A stretch of DNA of 64,000 bases from Labrys sp. KNU-23 (GCF_008330945.1 NZ_CP043489.1:1054001-1118000), one strand, 5' to 3'; positions 1 through 8,930 are shown, numbered from the stretch's first letter. Numbers and translations: made by a program. The notes: generated by a model from the sequence alone, not told the origin.

Positions 1-526
1 CGGCGCCATCGCTCGCCTCGCCGATCGGCACCATGCGCGAGGCCACGGCTGCCGCCGTGCCGCCGCTCGACCCGCCGGCGGTGATGCCTTCCTTCCAGGG
101 ATTGATGGTGGCGCCGTAAAGCTTGGGCTCGGTGGAGATCGACCAGCCATTCTCGGGCGCATTCGACTTGCCGAGCAGCACCAGGCCGGCCGCCTTGATG
201 CGCTGCACCGAGACAGAATCGCTCTCGGCCACCAGATCCTTCAGGTAGCGCGACGAATTGGTGAGCGGTGCGCCCTCCCAGGAACTGGCGAGTTCCTTGG
301 CGAGGAAGGGAACGCCGGCAAAAGCCGCCTTGCGGTCGACCTTGGCGGCCATTGCCCGTCCCATGTCGTAGAGCCGGTGGATGACGGCGTTGAGCTTCGG
401 ATTGACCTGCTCGATCACGGTGATGGCAGTTTCCACCACTTCGACAGGCGACACCTCGCCTCTGTGCACGAGCGCGGCCAGGCCGAGCGCATCGGATTCG
501 ACATAGGTCTCCAGCAATGACGTCAT
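1..526 (-). CDS. Amidase signature family protein (partial, N-terminal 175 residues)
   Basis: Amidases of this family hydrolyse amide bonds with a Ser-cisSer-Lys triad. The visible part reads from an ATG at 526 leftwards off the window. It has the lysine region GVPFLAKEL (Lys77) and the glycine/serine signature GGSSGGTAAAV at residues 151-161, with the cis-serine at about 154. The nucleophilic serine lies just past the edge, after GEASDGA. The gene follows the Gfo/Idh/MocA oxidoreductase on the same strand, 66 bases downstream of that stop, so it is probably the last visible gene of the ABC transporter operon. Substrate is unknown; the family includes general amidases, aryl acylamidases and GatA-like proteins. 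Confidence 0.9.
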   Translation of the reverse strand, partial: MTSLLETYVESDALGLAALVHRGEVSPVEVVETAITVIEQVNPKLNAVIHRLYDMGRAMAAKVDRKAAFAGVPFLAKELASSWEGAPLTNSSRYLKDLVAESDSVSVQRIKAAGLVLLGKSNAPENGWSISTEPKLYGATINPWKEGITAGGSSGGTAAAVASRMVPIGEASDGA

Positions 527-591
527 GACAATCAATCCTTGGTGATGAAAATCGAAGGGACAGCGCGCACTAATCGCGCGCGCCGGGCCGG

Positions 592-1677
592 TCAGCTCAG
601 CTCGATCGCCCGCTTTTCCCGGATGCTCTGCTCGGCGGCCAGCACGATGCGCAGGCTGTTCACTGCGGCCGCCATGGATTCGGAGAGATCGAGGTCCTCG
701 CGGATCGCCTTGAGGAAATAGGCCTGCTCGCGGTCGCACAATTCCTGATGCCCCGGCTCGTCCTCCATGCTGAAGATCTCGTCCGGCTTGGCGAAGTTCT
801 TGTCGGCATCGACCTTGGCGTAGTGGATCTTGATGGCGTCGGTCTTGGTGTGGCGATCGATGTCGGCGGAATCGGAGAGTTCCTCGCCCTGCTTGGCGCT
901 CTCGTTCTGGCCGGCGACGATGGAGACGGCCCCTTCCGGCCCGATGACGTCCTTCACGAAATAGGCAATCTCGCTCATCATCGGGCCCCAGCCCGCCTCA
1001 TACCAGCCGACCGAACCATCGTCGAAGGTGACGTGGAGATGGCCGTAATTCTGCTGGGCCGCCTCCTGCCAGAGCTTGGCGCCGATGCCGTGCACGCGCA
1101 GCGGCCTGGCGCCGGTGAGCTGACACATCACATCGACATAATGCACGCCGCAATCGACGATCGGGATCAGTGAATCGATCAGGTTCTTGTGCCAATGCCA
1201 GGCCGGGCCGCTGCTCTGCTGGTTGAGGTTGAGACGCATCACCAAAGGCTTGCCCAAGGTCCGGCCCATCTCGATGAACTTCACCCAGGAAGGATGCACG
1301 CGCAGGATATAGCCGAGCACCAGCTTGCGATTTTTCGCAATTGCGGCGGCCACCACCTTCTCGGCATCCTCGATATTGGTGGCGATCGGCTTTTCCATGA
1401 AGACATGGCAGCCTGCCTCGATCGCCCTCAGCGCGTAGTCGGCGTGGGTGTTCGGCCACGAATTGATCGAGACGGCATCGGGCCTGGTCTCCGTCAGCGC
1501 GGTCTCGTAATCCTCGAACAGCGGATAGCCTTCGAGTTCGGCCGGCACGGGCTTCGACTTGATCGAACGACTCATGATGCCGACGATCTCGAAACCATCA
1601 TTGCGATGATAGGCGCTGGCATGGGAGGCCCCCATATTGCCGAGCCCCACCACGAGAATCCTAACCTTGTCGGACAT
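592..1677 (-). CDS. Gfo/Idh/MocA family NAD(P)-dependent oxidoreductase
   Basis: The product has 361 residues. The N-terminal Rossmann fold carries GLGNMG at 11-16, the EKP motif that positions the nicotinamide is at 95-97, and the DCGVHYVDV segment (Asp175, His179) supplies the usual catalytic Asp/His pair. Members oxidise or reduce cyclic polyols, sugars and related alcohols. The ATG at 1677 is preferred because a GGGAGGG ribosome-binding site lies just upstream; the frame stays open further but without a site. It lies between the ABC transporter genes and the amidase, all on one strand, so it is probably a catabolic step for the imported compound. The substrate cannot be read from sequence. 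Confidence 0.9.
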   Translation of the reverse strand: MSDKVRILVVGLGNMGASHASAYHRNDGFEIVGIMSRSIKSKPVPAELEGYPLFEDYETALTETRPDAVSINSWPNTHADYALRAIEAGCHVFMEKPIATNIEDAEKVVAAAIAKNRKLVLGYILRVHPSWVKFIEMGRTLGKPLVMRLNLNQQSSGPAWHWHKNLIDSLIPIVDCGVHYVDVMCQLTGARPLRVHGIGAKLWQEAAQQNYGHLHVTFDDGSVGWYEAGWGPMMSEIAYFVKDVIGPEGAVSIVAGQNESAKQGEELSDSADIDRHTKTDAIKIHYAKVDADKNFAKPDEIFSMEDEPGHQELCDREQAYFLKAIREDLDLSESMAAAVNSLRIVLAAEQSIREKRAIELS

Positions 1678-1805
1678 GCGCCCTCCCCCACTGCCAATCA
1701 CATGGTCCGACGCAGACCGGGATCCGCGCCGGATTTCAAAGCTTTGCAAAGCGCCCTTTAGAGGGCCGATGCAGTTCACTTGAGCGTCCTGGAGCTTGCG
1801 CTACC

Positions 1806-1885
1806 TTGTCATTGCCGGGCTTGACCCGGCAATCCAGCCCCTTCGCGTGGATCCTGGATAGCCGGGTCAAGCCCGGCTATGACAA
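1806..1885. repeat. Intergenic inverted repeat, family A copy 1
   Basis: The element starts TTGTCATTGCCGGGC and ends with the complementary GCCCGGCTATGACAA. Each half also contains its own small GCCGGG/CCCGGC hairpin. Other copies are at 32929, 43850 and 61847, with a half copy at 8931. It lies between the stop of the substrate-binding protein gene (1922) and the oxidoreductase start (1677). Confidence 0.9.
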
Positions 1886-1921
1886 ATCGCAGCGTTACCT
1901 CCTCAGGTGGACCGCATTCCC

Positions 1922-3091
1922 TTACAGCGCCCCGTTGAACAGGTTCGCCTTGATCTTCTCGACGTCGACCTTGGCAAAGCCGTCCGAAAGCTTGGCGCCA
2001 TCGGCATCGGCCTTGACCTTGGCCTTGTCGAAATCATTGGCCGGCTTGATCAGGTCGTTGGTGAGCACGTCCTCCGCCTTCACCGGTGCGGTGATCTGGC
2101 CGATCTTGTGGATCTGGTCGAAGAAACCCTGCCAGCTCGCCATGTCGTGCCAGCCCCAGCCGCCGCGCTTGTCCATGTCGCCGCGGAAGACGTTGACCTG
2201 CTGCAAGATGGAGGTGGTTCCGAGCTCCGGGCCGAGATTGCTGGCGAGCGTCGGGAACTGCTCGAACACCGCCTCCACCGCCGCGCGCGGGTTCTGGTAG
2301 CCGAACTCCAGGCCCATGGCCCAGCCGCGCAGATATTTCTCCAGGAAGGTCTTGCGATCGGGATCTTCGAGATCGGCGCTGCGCACCACGAAGGTATTGG
2401 CCGGGAATTTCGAATGCTGGACGCCGAGCCAGTAGTCGAAGCTGAGCCCCTTGGCGATCCATTCCGCCCTGAGCCCTTCCCAGGACAGCGCCGCATCGCC
2501 CTGGCCACCTGCCAGTGCCGTGCCCCAGGTCGGCCAGCCGGCCTCGACATATTTTACCTTCTTGACATCGACGCCCTGGGCGGCGAGCAGCGGATCGGTG
2601 ATCGCCTGCCAGGCGGCCGAGCCGAGCAGGATGGTCTTGCCTTCCAGCGTCTTGAGATCCTTGGTGCCCTCGCCTTTGCGGAAGGCGAAACTGAAGGTGT
2701 CGCGGGCACCCATATGGAACACGGATTTGAGTTTCATGCCGTTCTGGATGGCGAAGGAGAACACGCCCGGGGACGGGAAACCCATGTCGGCCTGACCCAC
2801 ATCGACGAACTTCACCGTCGCCGTGCCGTCGGAGGGCCCCGGCTGCATGTCGGTGGCGAGATCGCCGAAATAGCCGGCCTTCTTCGCCGCCCAATAGGGA
2901 TAGTCGTCGAGCACTTCCAGCGTGCCGCGCGGCGAGATCCAGGTGAACTTCTCATAGGCTGCGGCACGGGCCGGCGTCAGCAGGCCGGAGGCGCCGAGGG
3001 CCGTCGCCGTCACCAGGCCGCCGGTACCCACCTGCAGGAAATAGCGCCGGCTCATCCCCGGCTCGATCGATACGGTCTCGTTCTTCGTCAC
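1922..3091 (-). CDS. ABC transporter substrate-binding protein, NMT1/SsuA/TauA type
   Basis: This 389-residue protein begins with a Tat-like signal: SRRYFLQVG at about 14-22, a hydrophobic stretch, and a likely cut after TPARAAA. The mature part resembles the periplasmic binding proteins of the nitrate/sulfonate/taurine/thiamine-precursor group (DYPYWAAKKAGYF, then DVGQADMGF). It would capture a small organic solute for the permease and ATPase encoded immediately upstream. The start is GTG at 3091, six bases after a clear GGAGG. The ATG at MSRRYF, 12 codons in, is the alternative. It is the third gene of a leftward ATPase-permease-binding protein operon. The ligand is unknown. Confidence 0.9.
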   Translation of the reverse strand: MTKNETVSIEPGMSRRYFLQVGTGGLVTATALGASGLLTPARAAAYEKFTWISPRGTLEVLDDYPYWAAKKAGYFGDLATDMQPGPSDGTATVKFVDVGQADMGFPSPGVFSFAIQNGMKLKSVFHMGARDTFSFAFRKGEGTKDLKTLEGKTILLGSAAWQAITDPLLAAQGVDVKKVKYVEAGWPTWGTALAGGQGDAALSWEGLRAEWIAKGLSFDYWLGVQHSKFPANTFVVRSADLEDPDRKTFLEKYLRGWAMGLEFGYQNPRAAVEAVFEQFPTLASNLGPELGTTSILQQVNVFRGDMDKRGGWGWHDMASWQGFFDQIHKIGQITAPVKAEDVLTNDLIKPANDFDKAKVKADADGAKLSDGFAKVDVEKIKANLFNGAL

Positions 3092-3184
3092 GGCTTTCCT
3101 CCGGTTGGGCCCTGCCTGTTTCCGGCAGTTCGAATGGTGTGTGGTCTTTTCGCTCTAACGCCTTGCTATCGTTGGCTTTCCTAC

Positions 3185-4027
3185 TCAAGCTTCCCAGCTT
3201 GCCCATTTCTTGCCGATCAGGAAAAACAGCACATAGATCAGGATGCCGAGGATGGAGAGCACCAGCACCACCGCAAAGAATTGCGGCATCTGGATCATGG
3301 AGGAATAGGTGGTCAGCCGGTTGCCGAGCCCGAAGCCGCCACCGACCATCTCGGCCCCGACCGCTGTCAGCAGGCCGAAGATGGCGCCGATCATCAGGCC
3401 GACCAGGATCATCGGCAGGGCCATCGGTGCCCGGATCTTCCAGAAGATCTGCAGCGTCGAGGCGCCATAGGAACGGGCAAGCGCGATCTTGGCATTGTCG
3501 ACCCGCCGGAAGCCGGTCGCCGCGTTGATCATCACCATCGGGCCGGCGGCAAGCGCCACCGCGATGATCCTCGGCGTATAGCCGAAGCCGAAGCGCAGAA
3601 TGAGCAGCGGCACCAGGGCCAGCATCGGCGTGGTGACCAGCAGCAGGATATAGGGCGCGATGATCTTCTCGGCGAAAGGAAACTGGGTGATCAAGGCGGC
3701 AAGGATCAGGCCGATGCAGGCACCAATGGCAAAGCCGCCGCCCAGTTCCACCAGCGTATAGCCCAGATGTGGCAGGATCAGCGGAAACTCGGTAAACAGC
3801 GCCGTGGCGATCGCACTCGGCGGCGGCATGATATAGAGCGGCACCTTGAACAGCCGGAGCGCCACCTCCGCGCCGCCGATCAGGATCACCGCGACCGCGA
3901 TGATCGCGGCAATCTCGAAGCCGGACTTGATGCCGGGGCCGGAGGAAAAGGCCGACAGATTGGTGAGGCTGACATCCCGGCCATCGCCGGACTTCGCCTT
4001 GGAAAATTGGGGAACGGCATCACTCAC
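3185..4027 (-). CDS. ABC transporter permease, SsuC/TauC type
   Basis: The 280-residue product has about six hydrophobic segments and the cytoplasmic EAA-type loop GASTLQIFWKIRAPMALP, which docks on the ATPase. It belongs to the BPD_transp_1 family seen in nitrate, sulfonate and taurine importers. GTG at 4027 is taken as start, with GAGGAT a few bases upstream. The first 35 residues are polar. It lies 10 bases after the ATPase stop, so the two are surely cotranscribed, and 93 bases before the binding protein start. Confidence 0.92.
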   Translation of the reverse strand: MSDAVPQFSKAKSGDGRDVSLTNLSAFSSGPGIKSGFEIAAIIAVAVILIGGAEVALRLFKVPLYIMPPPSAIATALFTEFPLILPHLGYTLVELGGGFAIGACIGLILAALITQFPFAEKIIAPYILLLVTTPMLALVPLLILRFGFGYTPRIIAVALAAGPMVMINAATGFRRVDNAKIALARSYGASTLQIFWKIRAPMALPMILVGLMIGAIFGLLTAVGAEMVGGGFGLGNRLTTYSSMIQMPQFFAVVLVLSILGILIYVLFFLIGKKWASWEA

Positions 4028-4037
4028 GGCGATATCC

Positions 4038-4856
4038 TCAGCTTGCGGCCACGGAGCTGCGCAGCGGCGCCTGCGTCTGGCTGGCGCGGCCGCCGACGAT
4101 GTCGAGCTTGATGGCGTTCTGCAGGTCGAAGACCTCCTTGGTGGCCATGATTTCCAGGGAGCGCGGGCGCGCGAAGGGCACCTGATACTCCCTTGCCACC
4201 CGCCCGGGCCTGGCGCTCATCACGATCACCCGGTCCGAGAGGAAGATGGCCTCCTCAATGCTGTGTGTGATGAAGACGATGGTTGTCGGCCTATCCAGCC
4301 AGATCTCTTCCACCAGCCTGTTCATCTCCTCCCGCGTGAAGCTGTCGAGGGCACCGAAGGGCTCGTCCATCAGCAAGACCGAAGGCTTGAGCGCTAGAGC
4401 ACGCACGATGGACGCCCGTTGCTGCATGCCGCCGGAAAGCTCGCGCGGGAACTTGCCGCCGAAGCCGGCAAGGCCGACGCGCTGCAGGAGATGGTCGATC
4501 CAGGCCCGGTCGGGACGGGTGCCCTTGATCTCGAAGGGAAAGGCGATGTTGGCATCGAGGTTGCGCCAGGGCAGCAGGTTGGCTTCCTGGAAGACGAGGC
4601 CGATATCGGGATGCGGGCCGGTGATCGCTTTCCCGTCCAGCCTGATCTCGCCGCTGGAGAGGCGGTGAAGACCCGACATCGACCACAGCAAGGTGGTCTT
4701 GCCGCACCCCGAGGGCCCGACGATGGAGACGATCTGGTTGGCCTGAATGTCGATGCTGCAGCGGTCCAGCGCAACGAGATTGCCCGAAGCGGTGTGATAG
4801 ACCTTGCTCGCCTCCCGCACGGCAAGCTTCGGGTGTGATGCCAGCCCCGTTTTCAT
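4038..4856 (-). CDS. ABC transporter ATP-binding protein, SsuB/TauB type
   Basis: This 272-residue ATPase powers the adjacent importer. Walker A is GPSGCGKTT (47-55), the signature is LSGGMQQR, Walker B is VLLMDEPFGALD, and the switch histidine is in FITHSIEEA. ATG at 4856 is chosen because a GAGGGA site precedes it; upstream GTG/ATG codons in the same frame, up to 4913, have none. It is the first gene of the leftward operon, and its promoter region (4857-5097) is shared with the divergent RpiR regulator. Confidence 0.93.
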   Translation of the reverse strand: MKTGLASHPKLAVREASKVYHTASGNLVALDRCSIDIQANQIVSIVGPSGCGKTTLLWSMSGLHRLSSGEIRLDGKAITGPHPDIGLVFQEANLLPWRNLDANIAFPFEIKGTRPDRAWIDHLLQRVGLAGFGGKFPRELSGGMQQRASIVRALALKPSVLLMDEPFGALDSFTREEMNRLVEEIWLDRPTTIVFITHSIEEAIFLSDRVIVMSARPGRVAREYQVPFARPRSLEIMATKEVFDLQNAIKLDIVGGRASQTQAPLRSSVAAS

Positions 4857-5097
4857 TCCATCCCTCGGAGAATGCGCCGTGGCCGTCGAGGGCCATCTCA
4901 TCGCTGCCGGCACTGTGTAACTATCCTACTTTGGTGTCAAGCAGAGGGTAGTACCATTACAAGACCAGTCGATCGAAAATTCTTCTATCTATCGGAATTA
5001 CCTTGAATTATTGCTTTGTGAATGTTGTGTTGCTTTCCTACATGGATCGCGCCTCCCCTGTGCAGGGGCGCTTCTTGAAGCGGAGGGAGAACGCCTC
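4857..5097. promoter_or_regulatory. Divergent promoter region between ABC operon and RpiR gene
   Basis: This 241-base spacer separates two divergent starts and is more AT-rich than its flanks. It contains a compact hairpin with CCCCTG/CAGGGG arms at about 5055-5068, close to the RpiR start. I cannot assign -35/-10 boxes with confidence. Divergence makes it the likely target of the RpiR protein. Confidence 0.5.
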
Positions 5098-6057
5098 ATG
5101 AGCCAGGGCAGGACGAAGGCCTCCAAGCACGGCGCGGCCACGGGCAAGCCTAGCCCCATTTCTGAACGGCCAGCCCATATCCCGGACATCATTTCCCTGG
5201 TGAAAGACTCCTATCACGGCCTGCGACCGGCGGAACGGCGTGTCGCCGACGCAGTGCTCGAGGATGTCGAGGCCGCCGTCGCCGCCTCCAATGGCGAACT
5301 GGCCAGGCGCGCCGGGGTGAGCGAGCCCACCGTCACCCGCTTCTGCCGTGCCATTGGCTGCGAAGGCGTGCGAAACTTCAAGCTACGTCTGGCCCAGAGC
5401 CTGGTGGTCGGCGCGCTCTATCTCGGCAAGTCAGGGGCGAACACCGACCACCAGGCCCTGGGCCTGCCGTTCTGGAGCGCCGTGTTCGGCGAGGCCCATC
5501 GCGCCATCGATGAAACCGAGCGCCAGCTCGATCCCGCCGAACTGCAGAAGGCGGCCGACTTGATCGCCAGCGCTCGCCAGATTGCCGTCTTCGGTCTCGG
5601 CGGCAGCGCCTCGGCCCTGGCGCAGGAGACGCAATATCGCCTGTTCCGCTATGGCATCGCAGTAACAGCCCATTGCGATCCCTATGTGATGCGCATGACG
5701 GCCTCGACCCTGAAGCCGAAGGACGTGGTGATCGCGATTTCGGCGACCGGGCGCACGCGAGAGGTCGTCGAAGCCGTCGAGATCGCCCGCCAGTACCGGG
5801 CCGACACCATCTGCGTCACCGCGCCCGATACCGATCTCGCCCGCGCCTGCGACGTGAAGCTGACCGTGGCCGTGCCCGAATTCCCCGACACGCTCAAACC
5901 CACGGCCCTGCGCTTTGCCTTCCTGACCCTGATCGACCTGATGGCGACGGCCACCGGCTACAAGCTCGGCGGCTCGGCCCGCGAGACGCTGCGCCGCATC
6001 AAATACAATGTGCAGATCCGCCGCGCCGGCAAGGAGATGGAGCCTCTGGGGGATTAA
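5098..6057 (+). CDS. MurR/RpiR family transcriptional regulator (HTH + SIS domain)
   Basis: The protein has 319 residues. The N-terminal HTH_6 domain reads GLRPAERRVADAVL, then NGELARRAGVSEPTVTRF for the recognition helices. The C-terminal SIS sugar-phosphate-binding domain includes IAVFGLGGSAS and the DVVIAISATGRT stretch. Such proteins sense phosphosugars or related metabolites and usually control the adjacent catabolic operon. ATG at 5098 follows a strong GGAGGGAG site; an in-frame extension to 5011 lacks one. Divergence from the ABC transporter operon suggests it regulates that operon. Confidence 0.92.
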   Translation: MSQGRTKASKHGAATGKPSPISERPAHIPDIISLVKDSYHGLRPAERRVADAVLEDVEAAVAASNGELARRAGVSEPTVTRFCRAIGCEGVRNFKLRLAQSLVVGALYLGKSGANTDHQALGLPFWSAVFGEAHRAIDETERQLDPAELQKAADLIASARQIAVFGLGGSASALAQETQYRLFRYGIAVTAHCDPYVMRMTASTLKPKDVVIAISATGRTREVVEAVEIARQYRADTICVTAPDTDLARACDVKLTVAVPEFPDTLKPTALRFAFLTLIDLMATATGYKLGGSARETLRRIKYNVQIRRAGKEMEPLGD

Positions 6058-6194
6058 AGCGCCAGATCGATGACTTTACCCAAAAGCCCGCCAAGGCTTC
6101 ATCGAAGTCGCAAGCGAGGCCTTGAAGGAGAGATAGCTAGGTTCTGAAATATCATGGAAATGGTATTGCAGGTTGCAAGCCAAGGAGGAGTAGT

Positions 6195-6764
6195 ATGAAC
6201 AAGCCCTCGCCTCCCAAATCGATATGTTACTTGCAGAAAATTATCTTAATTTTTACAGTAATATTTTCAGCAGTCGCAGCGAGATCTGTCGTTCGTGCTG
6301 AAGAAAAAGCTCCCATCCAAGGATTGGCTGCAGATCTGGCTTTCCACTTTAAATGCTCGACATCCGATACCGAGCTCCTTGCAATTACAATTGAGAAATT
6401 TCTCCAGGAACGAGGCTTCCGCGTGCTGAATAAGGCACGCCTTGCGAAGGAGAATAATATCAACTTCCCTTACACTTTAAATATAATTGGCATCGACGCG
6501 AAAAATAGGATTTTCAATATTTTGTGATTTCCTAGTGTAAAAGATAATTTTTCATTAGGCTTCAACTCTCCGCCTCCAACCCGCCACGACACTCAGCTTG
6601 AAGATAGCACAATAGATTTCGTAAATAACAAACTTCAATGTAAAGTTAGGCAAGTATCTCGGGGTGAAAACACCGCAGAATTGAATTTCATGTACACACC
6701 ACTTGTTGAGATGACGAGGGGATGGTTCAAACAGGCGGAAGAATTAAAGAGACAGGCACCATAA
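6195..6764 (+). pseudogene. Low-GC putative secreted protein gene interrupted by an in-frame TGA
   Basis: Reading from the ATG at 6195, codons 1-110 encode a protein with a signal-like N-terminus (hydrophobic residues about 18-35, then VVRAEE). A TGA follows at 6525-6527. The same frame then stays open for another 78 codons, through a coding-like stretch ending WFKQAEELKRQAP, to TAA at 6762-6764. Without the TGA the product would be 189 residues. A site AAGGAGG lies a few bases before the ATG. The region is much richer in A+T than its neighbours, suggesting transfer or relaxed selection. I do not recognise the family. It may be a pseudogene by point mutation, a readthrough case, or a sequencing error; the first is likeliest. 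Confidence 0.65.
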
Positions 6765-6951
6765 TTTCATCTGGCTGATCAACATCGAGCTGATCGCGTA
6801 GCCACAACCCGTTCGCTGCCGGCAACGTCTCGAGTTGGGGTAATCTTGCCAATAGGCTGAAGCGATAGGTTCCTCTGTTTGCTAAGGTTTTTACGACGAG
6901 GAGCTTGAAAGACGCTCCATCCAGGAGCGATCCCGGACGCACCCCGCGCCG

Positions 6952-8334
6952 CTACACCAGTGGCTGCATCTCGCCAATCATGGTCGGCACGAGCTCCGAA
7001 ACCGTCGGATGGATATGCACGGCGCGCTGGATGGTGGCGTAGGGTGCCTTGGCATACATGCCGTCGAGCAGGCCATGGACAACCTCGTCGCCGCCGACAC
7101 CGAGGATGGCCGCTCCGAGAATGGCATGGCTGTCGGCATCGACGATCACCTTCATGAAGCCCTGCGTCTCGCCCTTCTCGACCGCCCGGCCGACCCGCGT
7201 CATCGGTCGCCGTCCGATCAGCGCCTTCCGTCCGGACCGGCGCACCTCCTCCTCCGTCATGCCGATGCGCCCGAGCGGCGGATCGATATAGAGGGCATAG
7301 GCGGTGATCCGATCGCTCACCCGTCGGGGATCGGCGTCGAACAGATTGGCGGCGGCGATCTCGTAGTCATTGTAGGAGGTATGGGTGAAGGTGCCCTTGC
7401 CGTTGCAGTCGCCGAGCGCCCAGATGCCCTCGACATTGGTGCGCAGTTCATCGTCGACGGTGACATAGCCGCGCTCATCGGTGTGCACGCCCGCCTCGTC
7501 CAGGCCGAGATCATCGGTATTGGGCACCCGGCCGACGGCGACCAGCACATGCGAACCCGATATCCGAGCGGGACTTTGCCCCTCCCCCGCCACGGTGACG
7601 GCGACGCCGCCGTCTTCGCGGGCAAAGGAGAGCTGCCTCGCCCCGAGGCGGATATCGATGCCTTCCTTGGCCAGGATGTCACGGATGGCGTCGGAAATAT
7701 CGGGGTCCTCCCGCGAGGTCAGGCGTGGCCCGCGCTCGATCACCGTGACCTCAGAGCCGAAGCGGCGATACATCTGCGCAAATTCCAGCGCGATATAGCT
7801 GCCGCCGATCACGATGAGATGCTCGGGCAGCGTATCGAGCTCCACGATCGAAGTATTGGTGAGATAGTCGATGTCGGCCAGCCCCGGCATCTCCGGCACG
7901 AGGGCTCGCCCGCCGACATTGAGGAAGATCTTCGGCGCGCTCAGGCGCTCGCCATCGACCTCGATCTCGTGCGGTCCGGTGAAGCGGGCATGGCCCCGGA
8001 TCAGCCGGCAGCCCGGCATGCCGCCGAGCCAGCCCTCCAGGCCGGTGCGGGCGTTCATGGTCACCGCCTGCTTGCGGGCCCAGACCTTCTTCATGTCGAC
8101 GCCGACGCCACCATCCAGCACCACGCCATACTCGTCGGCGCGCCTTGCGAGATGAGCGGCATAGGCGCTGGCCACCAGGGTCTTGGTAGGCATGCAGCCT
8201 GTGTTGACGCAGGTGCCGCCGACATGCTTGCGCTCGATCACGGCAACCCGCTGCCCCGCCGAACTGAAGCGGCCAGCCAGGGACGGTCCGGCCTGGCCGG
8301 CCCCGATGATGATGGCGTCGAACGCCGCGCTCAT
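6952..8334 (-). CDS. FAD-dependent pyridine nucleotide-disulfide oxidoreductase (mercuric-reductase-like)
   Basis: This 460-residue flavoprotein has the FAD fold GAGQAG (11-16), the redox disulfide CVNTGC (Cys42, Cys47), a second dinucleotide fold around IGGSYIALEF, the second FAD motif ALGDCNGKGTFTHTS, and a C-terminal dimerisation domain with HIHPTVSEL. It therefore has the machinery of the MerA/Lpd/Gor family. It lacks the N-terminal metal-binding domain and the C-terminal vicinal cysteines of true mercuric reductase, so the electron acceptor is unknown. ATG at 8334 overlaps the stop of the DUF4126 gene by four bases, implying translational coupling. Confidence 0.9.
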   Translation of the reverse strand: MSAAFDAIIIGAGQAGPSLAGRFSSAGQRVAVIERKHVGGTCVNTGCMPTKTLVASAYAAHLARRADEYGVVLDGGVGVDMKKVWARKQAVTMNARTGLEGWLGGMPGCRLIRGHARFTGPHEIEVDGERLSAPKIFLNVGGRALVPEMPGLADIDYLTNTSIVELDTLPEHLIVIGGSYIALEFAQMYRRFGSEVTVIERGPRLTSREDPDISDAIRDILAKEGIDIRLGARQLSFAREDGGVAVTVAGEGQSPARISGSHVLVAVGRVPNTDDLGLDEAGVHTDERGYVTVDDELRTNVEGIWALGDCNGKGTFTHTSYNDYEIAAANLFDADPRRVSDRITAYALYIDPPLGRIGMTEEEVRRSGRKALIGRRPMTRVGRAVEKGETQGFMKVIVDADSHAILGAAILGVGGDEVVHGLLDGMYAKAPYATIQRAVHIHPTVSELVPTMIGEMQPLV

Positions 8335-8792
8335 ACCAGCGCCCTGACGATCAGAAGCGCCCCGAGGACCGCCACGGCGTCCTCGACAAGGGCGGCCGGC
8401 AGGTCGCGCCCGAAGGCGAGCGCCAGGCGCCGGCGGAACTCATGGCCGCCCAGCGTGCCGACGATGGCACCGACCACGCCGGCGACGAGCCCGACCAGCC
8501 AGGAACCGCCGGCCAATCCGATCGCAGCCCCGCTGAAGGCACCGCTGACGAGGCGGGCGCCGAACTGCATCGGCACCGTGCGGCTGGGCGTCGAGGGCAA
8601 TTGGTCGCCGACGAACTCCAGCAGGGCCAACGCCGTGAAGACATAGGCTGTGACGGGATGGCCGAGGAAGGCCAGCGGCGTGCCGTCCAGCGGCAGCCAG
8701 CCCAGATAGGCCGCCCAGCTCACGGCGGCAGGAGCGGTGAAGGTGCGCAGCCCCGCGACCACGCCGATCAGAAAAGCGCCGAGCAACGACAT
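8331..8792 (-). CDS. DUF4126 family integral membrane protein
   Basis: The product has 153 residues and is almost wholly hydrophobic, with four or five membrane segments rich in Gly and Ala. It opens MSLLGAFLIGVVAGLRTFTAP, a pattern typical of DUF4126. Its function is unknown. ATG at 8792 follows a G-rich site; the frame extends to 8882 without support. Its TGA overlaps the start codon of the flavoprotein by four bases, so the two are made together and may form a membrane-linked redox pair; that last point is inference. Confidence 0.8.
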   Translation of the reverse strand: MSLLGAFLIGVVAGLRTFTAPAAVSWAAYLGWLPLDGTPLAFLGHPVTAYVFTALALLEFVGDQLPSTPSRTVPMQFGARLVSGAFSGAAIGLAGGSWLVGLVAGVVGAIVGTLGGHEFRRRLALAFGRDLPAALVEDAVAVLGALLIVRALV

Positions 8793-8930
8793 GCAGCCCC
8801 CCTGTGCCGATGAGCCCTCATGCTGGAGGTAGGATGGTATAAAGGCAATAGCCATTCGCGGGAGAGGAGACCTTCTCGGCAACAGGTTCCGATATCGCCC
8901 CTAGAACCCCTGCAATTGACTTGAGCATCG

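Noticed and set aside
1907-4111. A 734-codon open frame on the plus strand opposite the ABC transporter genes
   Set aside because: It is antisense to three genes with clear motifs, has a low-complexity His/Gln/Arg-rich translation typical of the reverse frame of GC-rich DNA, and no binding site.
6525-6527. Selenocysteine at the in-frame TGA
   Set aside because: No known selenoprotein motif surrounds the codon, and no SECIS-like stem could be made out just downstream; point mutation is simpler.
6727-6942. A 71-codon minus-strand frame next to the broken low-GC gene
   Set aside because: It has no binding site or family resemblance and overlaps the end of the interrupted gene; I could not show that it is a gene fragment.
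6952-8334. True mercuric reductase
   Set aside because: There is no N-terminal heavy-metal domain, no C-terminal Cys pair, and no mer genes nearby.
7009-8646. A 545-codon open frame on the plus strand opposite the flavoprotein
   Set aside because: It is antisense to a gene with intact FAD and disulfide motifs, and its translation has no fold pattern.
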